From Exophiala sp. HKRS030 (lineage: Eukaryota; Ascomycota; Eurotiomycetes; Chaetothyriales; Herpotrichiellaceae), in NCBI GenBank assembly GCA_023897205.1, contig JAHWDD010000006.1, positions 2,356,001 through 2,420,000 of the forward strand: a stretch of DNA of 64,000 nt, written 5' to 3'. The position numbers and the translations under genes are program-made. Below the pieces are notes generated by a model. It ran no database searches. It was not told where the DNA came from and saw only the letters and a list, made by a program, of their open reading frames with translations. Shown one piece after another: positions 1 through 11,706 of the stretch. Numbering within the stretch: the first letter of the stretch is position 1; every line of letters begins with the position of its first letter.

Positions 1-3000
1 TGTGTTTCAGCTTCGCCTCTACATCGTGGACTTTGGCTTTTGGCTCGATGCTTCGCAGCGTATTCGCGAGGTCCTCTGAATTGCCCAACAGCCATGCCAT
101 GGAAGCTATGCTGCAAGGATATGAGAGAAGGCCACTTGGGCGGCTCCAATTCAGCCAAATCAACGCCGCGACCAGAATTCCCGATAGCACGAGGGTTGTC
201 TGAAGGCTCCGAACGACGGCAAGATCAACCACCCAAACTGGATCGCAAAGCTTTCGTCCTTTCTTGGTATCGCAAGATGCTCCGGCTTGTACAGTCATCG
301 CCTCTGACGCGATCGAGGCCTGGACGCTGAACAGGATACTCAAAACAGTCGTCAGGAACATGACCCATTGCTTGTTCAGAGGGTTGAGGTATGACCAGTC
401 GATGCCTCCTTTGAGATTGGGTCGCAGCACAGACGCCTTTGCCGTTACCGGTGAACCTTTTGCAAGCTGGTAGAAGGGTTCCATCATCTGTGCAGAGGCA
501 AAGACGACGCTCCAGAAGCTTTTGAACAGCACTGACATTGTCACAGGAGCAAATGTGGCTCCTGCGAGGACGATGTTGGTGACATTGACGGGCAATCCCA
601 GATGATTAGGGTTGCCATCGTGAATGGGTCGAGTTCCTTGTCCATCTGAACCTACACCCGAGCCTGGACCTGAGACGGACCCAGAGGTCCCCGAACCAGG
701 GTCAGATCCGCTATCTGCGCGTGACCCAGTTGGCTGGGGATACTCAGACAGAGCCTGCGCAGTAGCACTAGTACCTGCATCTTTACTAGATAAGTTTGCT
801 GTATGATCGCTGCTATTGGTTGGCGAAGCCAATTCTGCTGCTGCAACATCAGTCTTTTCATCACCTGCAGGCTGTGTCTCTATGGCAGAGGCAGATGTAG
901 CGCTCAGAGAGTTCGGTTCATTGCTTGTCGCCGTTGCTGTGGGAGTGGACGCGTCTGAGACGACCGCAGACGAAGCCGACGATGCTGACAATGCTGTCAA
1001 GGCTGAGGCGCTAGCTGCACTTGAAGAGTCTGTTGCTGTCTGAGAATTCACTCCATCGCTAGCAGTAGCTGCAGCTGCCAATGAAGCTGAAGAGCCTGTT
1101 GCCACCGAGTTCAACAATACGGAAGAAGCTGACGCCAAAAGTGTTGTTGCCACTGATGAAACTGATACCGGTGATGTAGCAGTGGAAGGCAAGGTAGTAG
1201 CCGATGCTGAAGACTCTGTCACTGTCGATCCGGCAGCTGCTGGTGTTGCTATCGAGTTCGTTTTCGCTGCCGAGTCCGTTGTCCCTACTACACCAGAGAT
1301 TATTGAAGCTGGTGCTAAAGCTGAAACATCTGTTGTCAATGAAGCATCAAATGTTGTCTTTGAGCTCAACAGAGCTGAAGTTTCTGGTCCTACTGCAGTA
1401 TTCGTTGACGCCTCGGTTTCTGATGCTGCCAAGGTAGTAGTTGATGTCAAGGAGTCTATCAAGATGGAAGAGTCTTGAAGACCCGAGGATTCCGTTATGG
1501 TTGGATCGTTTTTCGATGTGGATGATGCAGCCAGTCCTGTCGCAGCAGTGACTAGAGATCATGGTGCGCTTGACGCTAGTCCCGTACTTCCAGAAGCTAG
1601 AATTAAAGAAGACGCCAATGTTGATGCATCCGACCGCGCAAGAGTAGCACTCTCAGACTCAGACGCAATCTCAGATATATCTGATGCAGAGCTGCTACTT
1701 GAACTTGTGAGAGGAACCACAAACGTGGTTGAGCTGTTCACTAGACTCGATATTGTTGTATCAGGAGCGGTGGCAAGCACATCAGAGGAGACGGTGGGAG
1801 AAGTGCGGAGTGAGGTGGTATTTGTTGGTGTGATATAAATCGTGCTGGACTCTGTTTTGTCAAGTGTCACAATCGAAGTCACGCTTTCAGTCGACGAGGT
1901 GATGATTGGGGACGTTCTGGAAGTGCTAGTAAGATCGATGATATCGGAAGCTATCGAAGTCGTATTGCCAGAGGAGATACTCCCAAAGTCACCAGTTGAA
2001 GTACCACGTAACGCTGTACTAGATGCAACTAGTAACGAGCTTGTGGTCACACTCATCGTGGTCAAGATCAAGCTTGTACTGTTGGAGAAAGTAGTGGATG
2101 CCGAAGATATGAGCGTCTCATTGAACCTAGAAATTGGCATCGTTGCGCTCTTAGATATACTTGTCGTAAAGGTGAGAAAACCTGAGCTAGTACTGAGCGC
2201 TGTGATGCTCAATATCGGGGTGGTAACGGCCTCATGTGCTCTAGAAGTTGTATTTTGAAACTTCGGTGTGGGGGTAATTGAAATCGTGGCCCTGCTAGAC
2301 CTTGTTTCGGATAAAGAAGCAGCATTTACCGTTGTTGGTAGTATCGAATTTCCTGCTATTGGCGTTGATGGCGCAGTAGTAGTTGTCACAATGTAGCTAC
2401 GACTCGTCGTCGGCGTCATCGTCTTCGTCGTTGGAAACGTGGTTCTTATTGCTTGTACAGTTATCGTTTTCGATACTGATGTAGTGGAGGTAGAAGTATG
2501 GGTGGATGTACGAGTTGTCGTCGTCGTCGTCGTCGTCGTCCTCGTCAAGGACAATGTATCATCTGAGTCATCATAAGATTCGCATGTTGTCGTCAGTCCT
2601 TCGGTACCCGGTATTTCTAGGCTGTCAAGATCATGGCATGCCGTGTCGTAGAAAAAGTATCCACTGTCGTGAGGCGCGGGAGGCAGCGACCTCAGTACGT
2701 CAGAAGTGTCGGTAGTCATGTAGCAGACATTGTCAGGGAAGGAGAAAAATATAGAATTGCAACCATCTTTTGATATGCAGTTCACAAGGCACGGACTCGG
2801 GTCGTCATAGCCAATGTCAAAATCAAGCAGGTCGCGGCGAGTTATTGATGACAGGACCGAGAAACTGTTCGCATAGGAGCAATCTACCTGTACCCCACAG
2901 ACGCTTGCGGTAGAAGGTATGCCTGATGGAGAAGAGACGGGAATAGTTGAGAGCGCTGAAAACGTGGAAGTTATGGTAGTCGAGCTGCCCTCGGATGTTG

Positions 3001-3229
3001 TTATGGGAAGGATAGACCTTGTGGTATTTGTTGTCGCCTCTTCAGTGGGCACAGAACGCTTTTGGTATTCGCTTTCGGTTTCATGGTTGTATTGCGTGTT
3101 CAGGGGGTCACCACTGTTAACAATGTCTTGTAATAGTGCCACACAAAGAACTGCGGTGATGAAGAATGCAACTAGCACTGGCACCTTAGTCATAAATGGT
3201 CGATACTGCTTCCTCGTTCTGCTGGGCAT
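1..3229 (-). CDS. DUF3433-type Ser/Thr-rich membrane protein (3' end outside window)
   Basis: This is a large single-frame gene read from about 3229 down to the left edge. It begins MPSRTRKQY, followed at once by a hydrophobic segment (PVLVAFFITAVLCVALL), which suggests a type II signal anchor. Residues encoded at about 2899-2636 form a Cys-rich module with PAN/apple-like spacing. A very long Ser/Thr/Ala stalk covers about 2640-640. Near 484-450 the frame reads MEPFYQLAKG, the hallmark I associate with fungal DUF3433 membrane domains, followed by two hydrophobic stretches. All parts share one minus frame, but TGA lies in frame at 1559-1561. Either a phase-neutral mini-intron removes it (GTACGG donor, 36 or 51 nt) or the gene is broken. 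An ATG 12 codons upstream (3265) is an alternative start. It is probably a cell-surface or secretory-membrane protein; its function is unknown. Confidence 0.72.
1559..1561 (-). other. In-frame TGA (or mini-intron site) in the DUF3433 gene
   Basis: The minus-strand frame has no other stop between 3229 and 1, and the low-complexity stalk continues unchanged on both sides of this TGA. A possible intron starts at a GTACGG donor just upstream and ends at TCTAG (36 nt) or GACAG (51 nt). Both lengths are multiples of three, so splicing would keep the frame. No good branch site is visible. Confidence 0.6.
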
Positions 3230-4854
3230 TTCGGCACCTTGAAGCACATGGAATGAGATCTGCATGTTGATGACTTGTATGATGCGCAGGTGGCCAACAA
3301 TGGGCTTCAGAGATGTCTCATTTGTCGACCAAGGTTGCGGATGGTTTGTTTATAAGGCCAGGTTCGCCCTGGTGGCAGAGGTGACACTCGGCGGACGCCA
3401 TGAACAAATCCACAAGACATACAGCTGATTTCACGGCTTGGGAAATGCCGATAATTCTTCGTCACCACTTTGAATAGTGACATCCGGATTCGTCGGTATA
3501 TCCAGGATTCAGAGCAATCACACAAGTTGTTTCCAGAGCACCGCTAGTGCTCACAATAACATTGGCAGATAAACACGAGATTCACCATCATGAGAGAATG
3601 CTCAATGGTCAAACCCTCGTATCTAGTCAGACTTATGCAGGCACCAGACTCCACATAAGGAGCCTTGCAGTAGAATCAAGGTATCTCGAGGTTGGTCTAT
3701 CGAAGCGAGGGGAGCCGCTAGTTGCTCGAGGTGCAGATGAACATTGACACGGTTGGGCATCTAGGCGACCAGGTACAGACGCATGAGTCTTCAGGGGTGC
3801 ATGAAGCAGGCTTATATCGATGCAATATATGCGCCACAACATGGTCTGGACCACAGCCCATCAGGCTGAGGGTTATCGTGGAGGTATCGTACATGTTTTG
3901 AGCCCCTGAGCTGATCTCGCAAGAACGTAGAGACAATTAGCTGCTGCTTAGGAAGTTCACAAGGTGTCAGTAATATACTTGTTCCGCAGTCTTGAAGGTG
4001 TAGCGCCGTGAAATAATACTTCCAAACATTGTTGTGTTTCCGTCAAGTGATGTTTGGCGACAAGCCTCATTAGCCTCATTCAGCCTTGCATCTCAAAAAG
4101 GAAAGGCCAGGCTTGGCAAGGCCACCTTTGGGTCAGGGGCAATAGATCTTGTAAGCTGCCCCCCTCAGCCTCATCGCTACACCATCATGTTAACTGATGC
4201 CACATTCGCGTCTATCGTATTTCTATCTTTAACACCTTGTGGCCAGGTACTGAGATTCGGATGCTTTAGTCTGGTTTGACTGTCATGCCAAGGGCTTAAT
4301 TAGAGCAATACGAAAGCCTTTTCGTCTTCAAGTTCGCCAAATCCAATCATCTGAGACTCAGCACGCCACGCCAGCGACATTCATTGCAAACGACGCTTGC
4401 GGTACACCATAATGTACCTTCCGGCGAGACTGGAATAGTTGACTTTACGTGATCATCATGCTGGTCGACTCAATCTCACACTCCGGAGGTGTCTTCCTCG
4501 TTGCCCTGTTTGGCACGATATTGGTCAAAGACAAGACCTCAATTTGAGAATACGAGTATTTGCAGTGCCACATTGTCTCAGTGCAATGCAAGTATCAGCA
4601 GAAAATTCTTGCTATCTAGTACAGTAAGGACTGACATAAATGTTCACCTCTCTGCTTTTCACCCTGTCTTCCTCCTACCACCACCACTCCAAGGCTCCTT
4701 TAAAGCCTCCGTCATTCTTTTCGTGGCTAACAGTAGCTTTTCCCGGGAACTCTTCTCCTGTCTATCTTTTTCAGCCCATTCTTATATCGATTCTGCTGTC
4801 AATTGGGACATTTGAGTCAATCCAACAGCGCATCTCCTTAGTCTCTTCTCCACC
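3230..4854. other. Intergenic region, divergent promoters
   Basis: This is the shared upstream region of the DUF3433 gene (-) and the HET-C/VWA gene (+). It holds only short shadow frames. The last 200 bases before the + gene are pyrimidine-rich (CTCC/CACC runs around 4660-4850), as is common before fungal start codons. I see no RNA gene or repeat. Confidence 0.6.
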
Positions 4855-7800
4855 ATGAAGGTTTCTGCCCTTTCCCGGTCAACATGGCCGCTTCTGTTAC
4901 TGGCTGCGGTAACTCAAGGTTTCTTCCCTTCTGACTGGCGTGAGGCTGCGTTCGGCAACTTTGGCGTTTCTCACGAGGAACAGACCAGACGAGCATTTAA
5001 CCAAAAGGCCGCAGAATATTTCCCTTCCATCACTCATCTCACCACAAACATGATCAAGGCTCGGACTACTATTGCAGAAGCTAATATGGCCGTCGACAAG
5101 GATCAAGACCACTCAGCTCTGCACTTTGATGGAGAAAACTTCGAAGGCGGACAAACAAGACTTATACAACTGAAAAAAGATTGCATCGCAGCCCTCCAAG
5201 CCGGAGATGCTGATACCGCTCGGAAATCCCTCGGTGGTGCACTTCACTCTCTTCAAGACTTCTACGCTCATTCGAACTGGGTTGAACTAGGCCGCACGGA
5301 TATCCTGAAGGACCTGGGGAAGGATGGTGTCGACGTTGATCATGCCGCCTTCGAGGAGACTACCTGCAACAGTTGCACTTCAAGTTTCATCAGTGAAGTC
5401 CTCTTTGGCTGCCACAATTGCGCAAGCAACACGAAGGGCTTCAACAAGCTTACGAGTGGATACTATTTCAATGAAGATTCTCCACCGAATGGTTCAGATA
5501 TTCCTTCTTGGAAGTGCCACCATGGTCCGTTCTACCTAGTACCCATGATGCTCGGATTCACAGACTGACATGGGTATTTTGTTATAGGAGGTGCAACTGA
5601 CTCGGAAAGCGGGGCTGCTCTAGGCATTATATACGCCGATGTGCTCCGGGATGTGCCCATGGGCATCAACAAGGACAGCCTCAATTGCTTCTTCTCGCCT
5701 CATTACTTTGCCCACACCTCGGCAGTCGAGCTCTCCGTCAAAGCGTCCGCCAAATATATCGATGACATATTCACCGACGGCGGTCTCAGTGACAAGGAAA
5801 AGAAACTCCTGTTTGGCGTGGGTACCACCATGGCTTTCGTCATTGACACGACTGGTAGCATGTCCGATATAATCGCCGCGGTTCAGGAGCAGAGCATCTC
5901 CATTGCATCGGCTCGACTTGGCACCCCGGATGAACCCATTGAGTACATCGTCGCGCCTTTCAACGATCCCTTCACCGGACCTGTGGCCACGGCCACCGAC
6001 TTTGACAGTTTCGAAACCGGCATCAATTCTCTCTACGCCAGCGGCGGCGGAGATTGCCCGGAGCTCGCTCTGACCGGGATGCTTGACGCCATGGATGTCA
6101 TGGACGGGCCGGCAAACCTTTTTGTCATGACTGATGCTTCCGCAAAAGACGCCGACCTGTCGTCTCAAGTCATAAGCACGGCTCTCGACAAACGCATCAA
6201 CCTCCACATCTTCAAATTCGACAGCGGCTGTGATGATGAAGACACCTCGACAAAGAAACGAAGTCTCGCCAAACGAGTCGATTCGGCCTCGAATGAGGTG
6301 TATGGCCTGTTGGCTTCTTCCACCGGTGGCGCCTACTATTCACTTCCGCGCGACCAAGCCAGCAGCATATCCAACTCTCTGGACGTCCTGACGCTGAGCG
6401 AGGCCAATGCCATTTTCAGGATCTCAGACACATTTAACGGTACCAGCAGCGTATCGTACGTGTTGCCGGTGGACTCCATGATGAGTGAGTTCAGCGTCTC
6501 TCTACGAGGCGCGGGATTCACCATGAGCGTCATCCAACCGGATGGGTCCACTTTGGGTTCAAATTCGACCTCCGTCACGAGGACAACGGTGGCCGACGGC
6601 CAATTTCTAGATGTCCAGAACCCTGACTCTGGAGACTGGAAGGTTGTTATTGTTAGCACCAGCAGCAGTGGTGGTAGTTTTGAATGCGACGCCACGGGAG
6701 TCAGCCCTCTTCATTTCTCCGCTTTCGACTTTGTCGCCTTGGATGGTCGACCAGGACACACAGGCTACGTGAGTTTCTCTTCTTTTTTGGCCACCCGCCC
6801 CCAAGGCTCCTCCTCTACACTTTTATGACATCGACCCTCTACTAAACTGTTTGTTTGTGTGTCTCTCAGTACCCCATCGCCGGACAACCTGCTTACGACC
6901 ATGCCGTGGCCGCGGTGGCTCGTATTGACGGATCGTTTTCCTCGGCTACATTCGATCTTCGAAGTCCTGGCAACAACCACGTGCTCGATGCGAACATGAC
7001 TGCGGGTTCGGGTGAAGAAGGACAACCGGGTCCCGAGTCATTTTATGGAGAGATGAGCCTCATTTCTGGGGTTCTCTATGTTTATGCTTCGGGATTCGAC
7101 GCGGCCGGTGCACCTTTTCTGAGGATGTTGTCGACAGTATTCACACCGATACTGAGCAATACGACCGTTACCGGATTCAACGATACGGATATTTTTGCTG
7201 GCTTGGGACCAAGTGATAATAACTCCTCGACATCGACATCGACATCCACGTCGATGACGACGACCAGCACACCTCCGACATACGTCAACACCACTTCGAC
7301 CAGTCATTCAAGTACTAGATCGATAACAAATGTCACGACCACGAGCAGATTCAGTACGACAACATCACAGTGGTACAACCACTCCTCGACCGGCTCTTCG
7401 AGGGCAACAAGCCTGAATCATGATTGGTCGACATCAACAACATCGTCAACATTTGCTCGAACTTCATCTTTGTCGTTTGGTTCATCCACGTCCTGGCTTA
7501 GGGATACGTCGTCGTCGTCGTCGTCGTGGCATAACATCATGTCCTGGCCCCATACGGCCCCGGTTCCGACGTACTCTCCACACTCTGCCGCACCAGGTAT
7601 TCGAATTCACAGTCAATATCTTACGGCAGGGGATGAGGTACCTTCTTTCACCACGTCTGTTTCGGTCACGCGGTGCCCCTTTGTACACACGAGTTATGAC
7701 GAAGCCGGAAAGCCAAGCTACAGCACGACATTTTCAGCATCGACGGTGACCATTACCGGCGTCGTTCCATGTTGGACTTGCGTCGGGGCGAATTATCCTA

Positions 7801-8825
7801 CACCAGGTGGCGGTTCCTCGACGACACTCGACAGTATGAATACCGGAAGCTTCGTATCATCCTACCCACACGCACATGTCGGTGGCGGCGACGCTACTAC
7901 TTCTACTACTACTACTCATGGACACGACATAGAAGAAAGCAGCACGTCATGGACAGCCACCACGGCAGCAAGTGTTTCGGTCGTCGCCAGTAACATTGGC
8001 CTTGACGGTTCTCGGTTCAAACCCAGTTCTACTTTGACCGGGTCCGCGACGGACGGTGCTCCCAAGCCTTGGGCATCTCCTACCACTCAACGGATGGACA
8101 GGTCAAAGACAGCACAAACATCAACACCGAGTCAAGATGATGCCGATCCAGAGTCACCGACTTGGGTGGATTGGTTGAACGACCCGAAAGATACAGCTGG
8201 TTCGACGCCAGCCTCGGCAGACTGGTCGAACTGGATCGACTGGTCGGGGAGAGATACGACTTCATCGCCTATTGCCCTGACTGACACATTCCGTCCCGTT
8301 CCAGTAACACCAGACTGGACGGATGCAGAAGGGACACCTACCGCCATACCAACCGATACAGAGTCGAAATGGACAGACTGGTCAGCTGACGTGACTGGTA
8401 CCGTTATCGGTACCTCTGGTCCCAAACCAACCTGGACAGACTGGTCTGGAGATGATATTGGTACATGGCCTTCGGGTGTCGGCGGCACCACTCTCTCTCT
8501 GGTCTCGTCTCCCACCACCGTTGATGCTACTCCTCTATCAACTTCAACCACTTACCATGATTTTGCTGGTGCTGGTGGTGGATCAGATTCGTACGCAGCA
8601 CCTACAATCTCGACGCATGTTCCTTTTTCTTCTTCTTCTTCTTCTTCTTCTTCTTCTTTTTCTTCTTCGCCGCCGCCGCCGCAAGGTACTGACACTGACG
8701 GTACAAGTCCGACGTCGCAATACACAGGCGGAGGGGTTTCATCTCTTGTTCGTAAAGCCCACTCGGCCACGAAACTGTGGTCACTTGTGTTTGTCATCAT
8801 GATGGGACCCTTGCATAGGTTTTGA
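4855..8825 (+). CDS. Secreted HET-C-like / von Willebrand A protein with mucin-like stalk
   Basis: The gene has three exons: 4855-5524, 5588-6768 and 6870-8825. The introns are GT-AG, 63 and 101 nt, and the product is about 1268 aa. Residues 1-22 form a signal peptide. The first domain (to about residue 225) contains the HSLQDFYAHSNWVE block and ends in KCHHGGATD across the first splice. This resembles HET-C and the N-terminal region of VWA7 proteins, a fold related to zinc-dependent phospholipase C. A VWA domain follows, with a degenerate MIDAS (DTTGS, about residue 308). An all-beta-looking segment leads into a Ser/Thr/Pro-rich stalk from about residue 733, which holds five WxDW-like repeats and a poly-Ser tract. 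The short C-terminal hydrophobic end could be a GPI signal, but it is weak. The product is probably a cell-wall or secreted protein. Its enzymatic activity is unknown. Confidence 0.85.
8155..8456 (+). repeat. Degenerate Trp-Asp-Trp peptide repeats in the VWA protein stalk
   Basis: Within the stalk, short aromatic-acidic units recur inside Ser/Thr/Pro spacers: TWVDW, NWIDWS, DWTDAE, KWTDWS and TWTDWS. Spacing is irregular, roughly 30-60 nt to 90 nt. The units are not seen elsewhere in the window. Confidence 0.75.
8624..8669 (+). repeat. TTC/TCT microsatellite encoding poly-Ser
   Basis: A near-perfect TTC triplet run gives about 14 consecutive Ser codons, interrupted by TTT, in the C-terminal stalk. 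It is followed by a GCC run that reads as poly-Pro in the coding frame. Confidence 0.9.
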
Positions 8826-9903
8826 TTGTCATGTGGGGGTATAGTCAGACGGACAGACGGACAGACATTCCGAGATGGTGATTGGAATGGATTACATGTA
8901 TCTCCTCTGGATGGATCATGAACAAGTTGTAACTGATTTGGCTATTATGCAAATTTTGGAAATGTTGCAGTATTATATGTACACTTGTAAGAAGGATCCG
9001 GACAGGACAAGCCAGACCGGAAGTTTTCTCTTCTCGGGGATGATATTTATCAAATCCTACTTGATTTTCTCCCTTTCTACACACCCGAAGGGGGAAAATC
9101 CCTCATATGCAAAACATCTTGCTCAAACCACCACCACTTTTCTTTCTTCCCCTTTTCTGATTCAGAGTGAGAAGAGGGCGTCTTTTCTCTTCTGTCGGAG
9201 GAAGCCAAAAAGAGAAAGCCGGACAGACGTGAGCCAAAAGTTGTCGACGTTGTTGACTTGAAGGAGTATAAAAAAGGTTGAACGATGTGAATGGATGTTG
9301 GGAGAAGTCGTTTCCACCTTGGGATTCATCTAGTTATTCATCTGTGTGTCTTCGTGTAAGCTAAAGAAGAGGTTCGGAAAGCAAAGCTACCAGGTTTGCT
9401 CTCTCTATAACCTGCGCATCCCAGGCGATATGACCCCGGCGAAATGCGGGATATAATATATACAAAGCAATCGAGTCCTTCATTGATCATTTGACATGCT
9501 TCTGATGAGTCGCCACAGTGCAAACCATGTATTTGTACAGAAAGCGATTCTTTGCGGGCATCATTTTGACGCCGAACAACCATAAAGCTCAACACAACCG
9601 TGTGCTCCGATGCTTTCTTATATTTCCATTATCGAACAAGTGTCGACAGCTTGGGTGCAATGCTTCAAACCTCAGAGGCCTCTTCGTAGGCAACCACTGG
9701 GGACCTTTGGAAAGTGTATTCCCACGGCTTTGGTCGATATGCGACTTGCATGGCGCGTGATCTATTATATGTCGAAAGATTCTGACTTGACGAAGCCTGC
9801 TTTCCCAAGGGGAATTGGCCTTATTGGATAAACCGTAGTTGATAAGGTTGTTGGATGATTTAAAAGTGCAATCACGTTAGATGCTGTCCATGTAAACCAA
9901 TCT
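8826..9903. other. Intergenic region between convergent genes
   Basis: This lies between the 3' ends of the VWA gene and the hydrolase gene. It has AT-rich stretches, a TTTTCTTCTC-type pyrimidine tract and an isolated TATAAAA at about 9266 with no convincing gene downstream. I see no coding signal. Confidence 0.6.
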
Positions 9904-11706
9904 TCAGTCACTGTTTCTGTTCACAATCTGGACGCCACTCATGCCACCAGTCTTCAGTCCTTCACTACGTTTCCTCACATCCTCCATCTCAGCAAGCATA
10001 ACATCATTAAACTCTTCTGGACTGTCCAGATAAACATGATGGCCAGCTTTCTTGATAATCACCACCTTGGCACCACCTTGGTCTTCGGCCACTTCGTCCT
10101 TCGACTTTCCTTTCAGGACTCGCTCACGTTCAGCATCGATCTTTTTCTTAGCAGCGTAACCACCCTTGACATCCATCCAGTCGTTCTCACCGTACATAAG
10201 CACGACCGGTAGACCCTTTTCGAAGGTTGATTCGGCTGGAGATTCGGTTTGAAGAGGTTGCCGACCAAGTCCGTGTATCCGTCGAATCAACGGACTTCTG
10301 GCGAAAGCACCAGGTGCCAGAATGTATGCCAGAGCGTATTCTCCACTCCCCCGGAGCCGAAACAAGCTGTAGCTGTAGTCGTGCAGCGCAAGGGCCTCCT
10401 CATATGGAAGATGCGAGAAACGTCGACTCGTCCAGCCTGAGACCAATCGTGGACCGAATGGGCCAGTCCACCGGACGAAACTGAAGGGGGAAATGTTGGC
10501 GTCCCAAAGATATGTTAGCCACCTGGGATACGGCCGCCTCGGAGGCGTGGCTCCTCCTGTCTGATCTGCCGGAAGACGGTTCGGGGTGGGCTTTTGCTGA
10601 GCCTGCTCTGCTTTTTGACGAGCGTTCAGGAAATTGTTGTTGTCCTTGCTTGCTGTGCTTTCAGTTTCCTGATCTTGGGTGAATTCGCTCTGGAAGGTCG
10701 ACTCAGATGGTTCGGGCATCGCCGCGTGGGTGGCATAGGGATCTTCCGGAATACCGACAGGCGAAGCAAGGATAAGTTTGTTCAGTCGTCCCGGGTACTT
10801 GAGCGCATAACATACGGCCATATAGCCACCCATCGAATGACCGACCAGAGTCATTTTTTCGATGTTGCGCTTCACCCGCCACTCTTCCAGCGAGTCAATG
10901 AACCAGTTCTCTGCTTCTGTTATTTGTTCCTCGCGCGTCTTGGCCTTGATCTTGAACGGTGGTCTCGACGATCGACCCATTCCCAGCATGTCTAGCGCGT
11001 ACAATTGCCATCCTTTGGCCCTGGATAATGCTTCGAAGTTCTTGTAGAAAAATCCCAAGCCAGCTCCATAACCATGTAATATGACCAGGTTTTGGTCGAC
11101 TTCTTCGCCAGTTCGTTCCACGGAGAACTCGTTCAGGGCTCGATTCTTGCCTGACAAAGTGACCATGCGCGAATACCACGTCCGAGGGCCGTAGGGGTCT
11201 GTGATGGAATTGGTTGTGATGGGCGCTGCTTTCGCCGAGGGTGACGTGTCGACTACAGACAAGGTCGACGGGTTTTGCGACGGAGGTTCCGAGCCCGTTT
11301 GGGTGTGTGTGGGAGGTGTTTGTAGGTAAGGGATGTAGGACAGGACCTTGTGTTCTGCGTGGGCGGCGGGAATATTGCTCCACCACTGACTGAAGCCTTC
11401 TTTGTACCCGAGAGGAAACAGGTTCTCAAATCGGCTCCGGCGAGGGTTTTCTGCATTGGCTCGTTGTCTGGCCAGAGGACTCTGCTGGCCACGGCCTTGT
11501 AGCTCACCGTCGGAGTCGGCAGCGTCCGCCGACATGGTGGGCGGACGGTGAGCAGTGGGAGGAAGGTTCTCGGACTCGTTCAGAGTAAAGGTAGATTGTT
11601 GACGGAAAGGAGGAGGCCGCAGAGGAGTGGGAGATCTAGAAGTTGCCTCGAGGAGGGTGGAAGGCAAAGTTCGTCTCATACAAGAAGAAATGTGTTGGGA
11701 CGACAA
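9904..11706 (-). CDS. Alpha/beta-hydrolase of the CGI-58 (ABHD5) / Cld1 family
   Basis: This is an intronless frame of 600 aa. The N-terminus is basic and Ser/Arg-rich without acidic residues, like a mitochondrial presequence; Met10 (MRRTLPS) is an alternative start. The hydrolase core starts near residue 205 with HGYGAGLGFFYKNF, the family's HG oxyanion segment. The nucleophile elbow is GHSMGG with Ser291, the likely acid is Asp509 (YGENDW), and the catalytic His lies in HHVYLD (His556/557 to Asp561). The last forms the HX4D acyltransferase motif typical of CGI-58 relatives. A low-complexity insert (about 335-385) lies in the cap region. Yeast relatives Cld1, Ict1 and Ecm18 act on cardiolipin or lysophospholipids, so lipid acyl hydrolysis or transfer in mitochondria is likely; the exact substrate is inferred. 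It is divergent from SPO7. Confidence 0.88.
   Translation of the reverse strand: MSSQHISSCMRRTLPSTLLEATSRSPTPLRPPPFRQQSTFTLNESENLPPTAHRPPTMSADAADSDGELQGRGQQSPLARQRANAENPRRSRFENLFPLGYKEGFSQWWSNIPAAHAEHKVLSYIPYLQTPPTHTQTGSEPPSQNPSTLSVVDTSPSAKAAPITTNSITDPYGPRTWYSRMVTLSGKNRALNEFSVERTGEEVDQNLVILHGYGAGLGFFYKNFEALSRAKGWQLYALDMLGMGRSSRPPFKIKAKTREEQITEAENWFIDSLEEWRVKRNIEKMTLVGHSMGGYMAVCYALKYPGRLNKLILASPVGIPEDPYATHAAMPEPSESTFQSEFTQDQETESTASKDNNNFLNARQKAEQAQQKPTPNRLPADQTGGATPPRRPYPRWLTYLWDANISPFSFVRWTGPFGPRLVSGWTSRRFSHLPYEEALALHDYSYSLFRLRGSGEYALAYILAPGAFARSPLIRRIHGLGRQPLQTESPAESTFEKGLPVVLMYGENDWMDVKGGYAAKKKIDAERERVLKGKSKDEVAEDQGGAKVVIIKKAGHHVYLDSPEEFNDVMLAEMEDVRKRSEGLKTGGMSGVQIVNRNSD

Noticed and set aside
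2506..2715. Poly-Ser frame at the GTC repeat on the + strand
   Set aside because: Shadow of the Thr-rich stalk of the minus-strand DUF3433 gene.
9518..9831. Two overlapping + frames of 73-80 codons after a TATAAAA box at 9266
   Set aside because: No family match, weak start context and location in the 3' flank between convergent genes.
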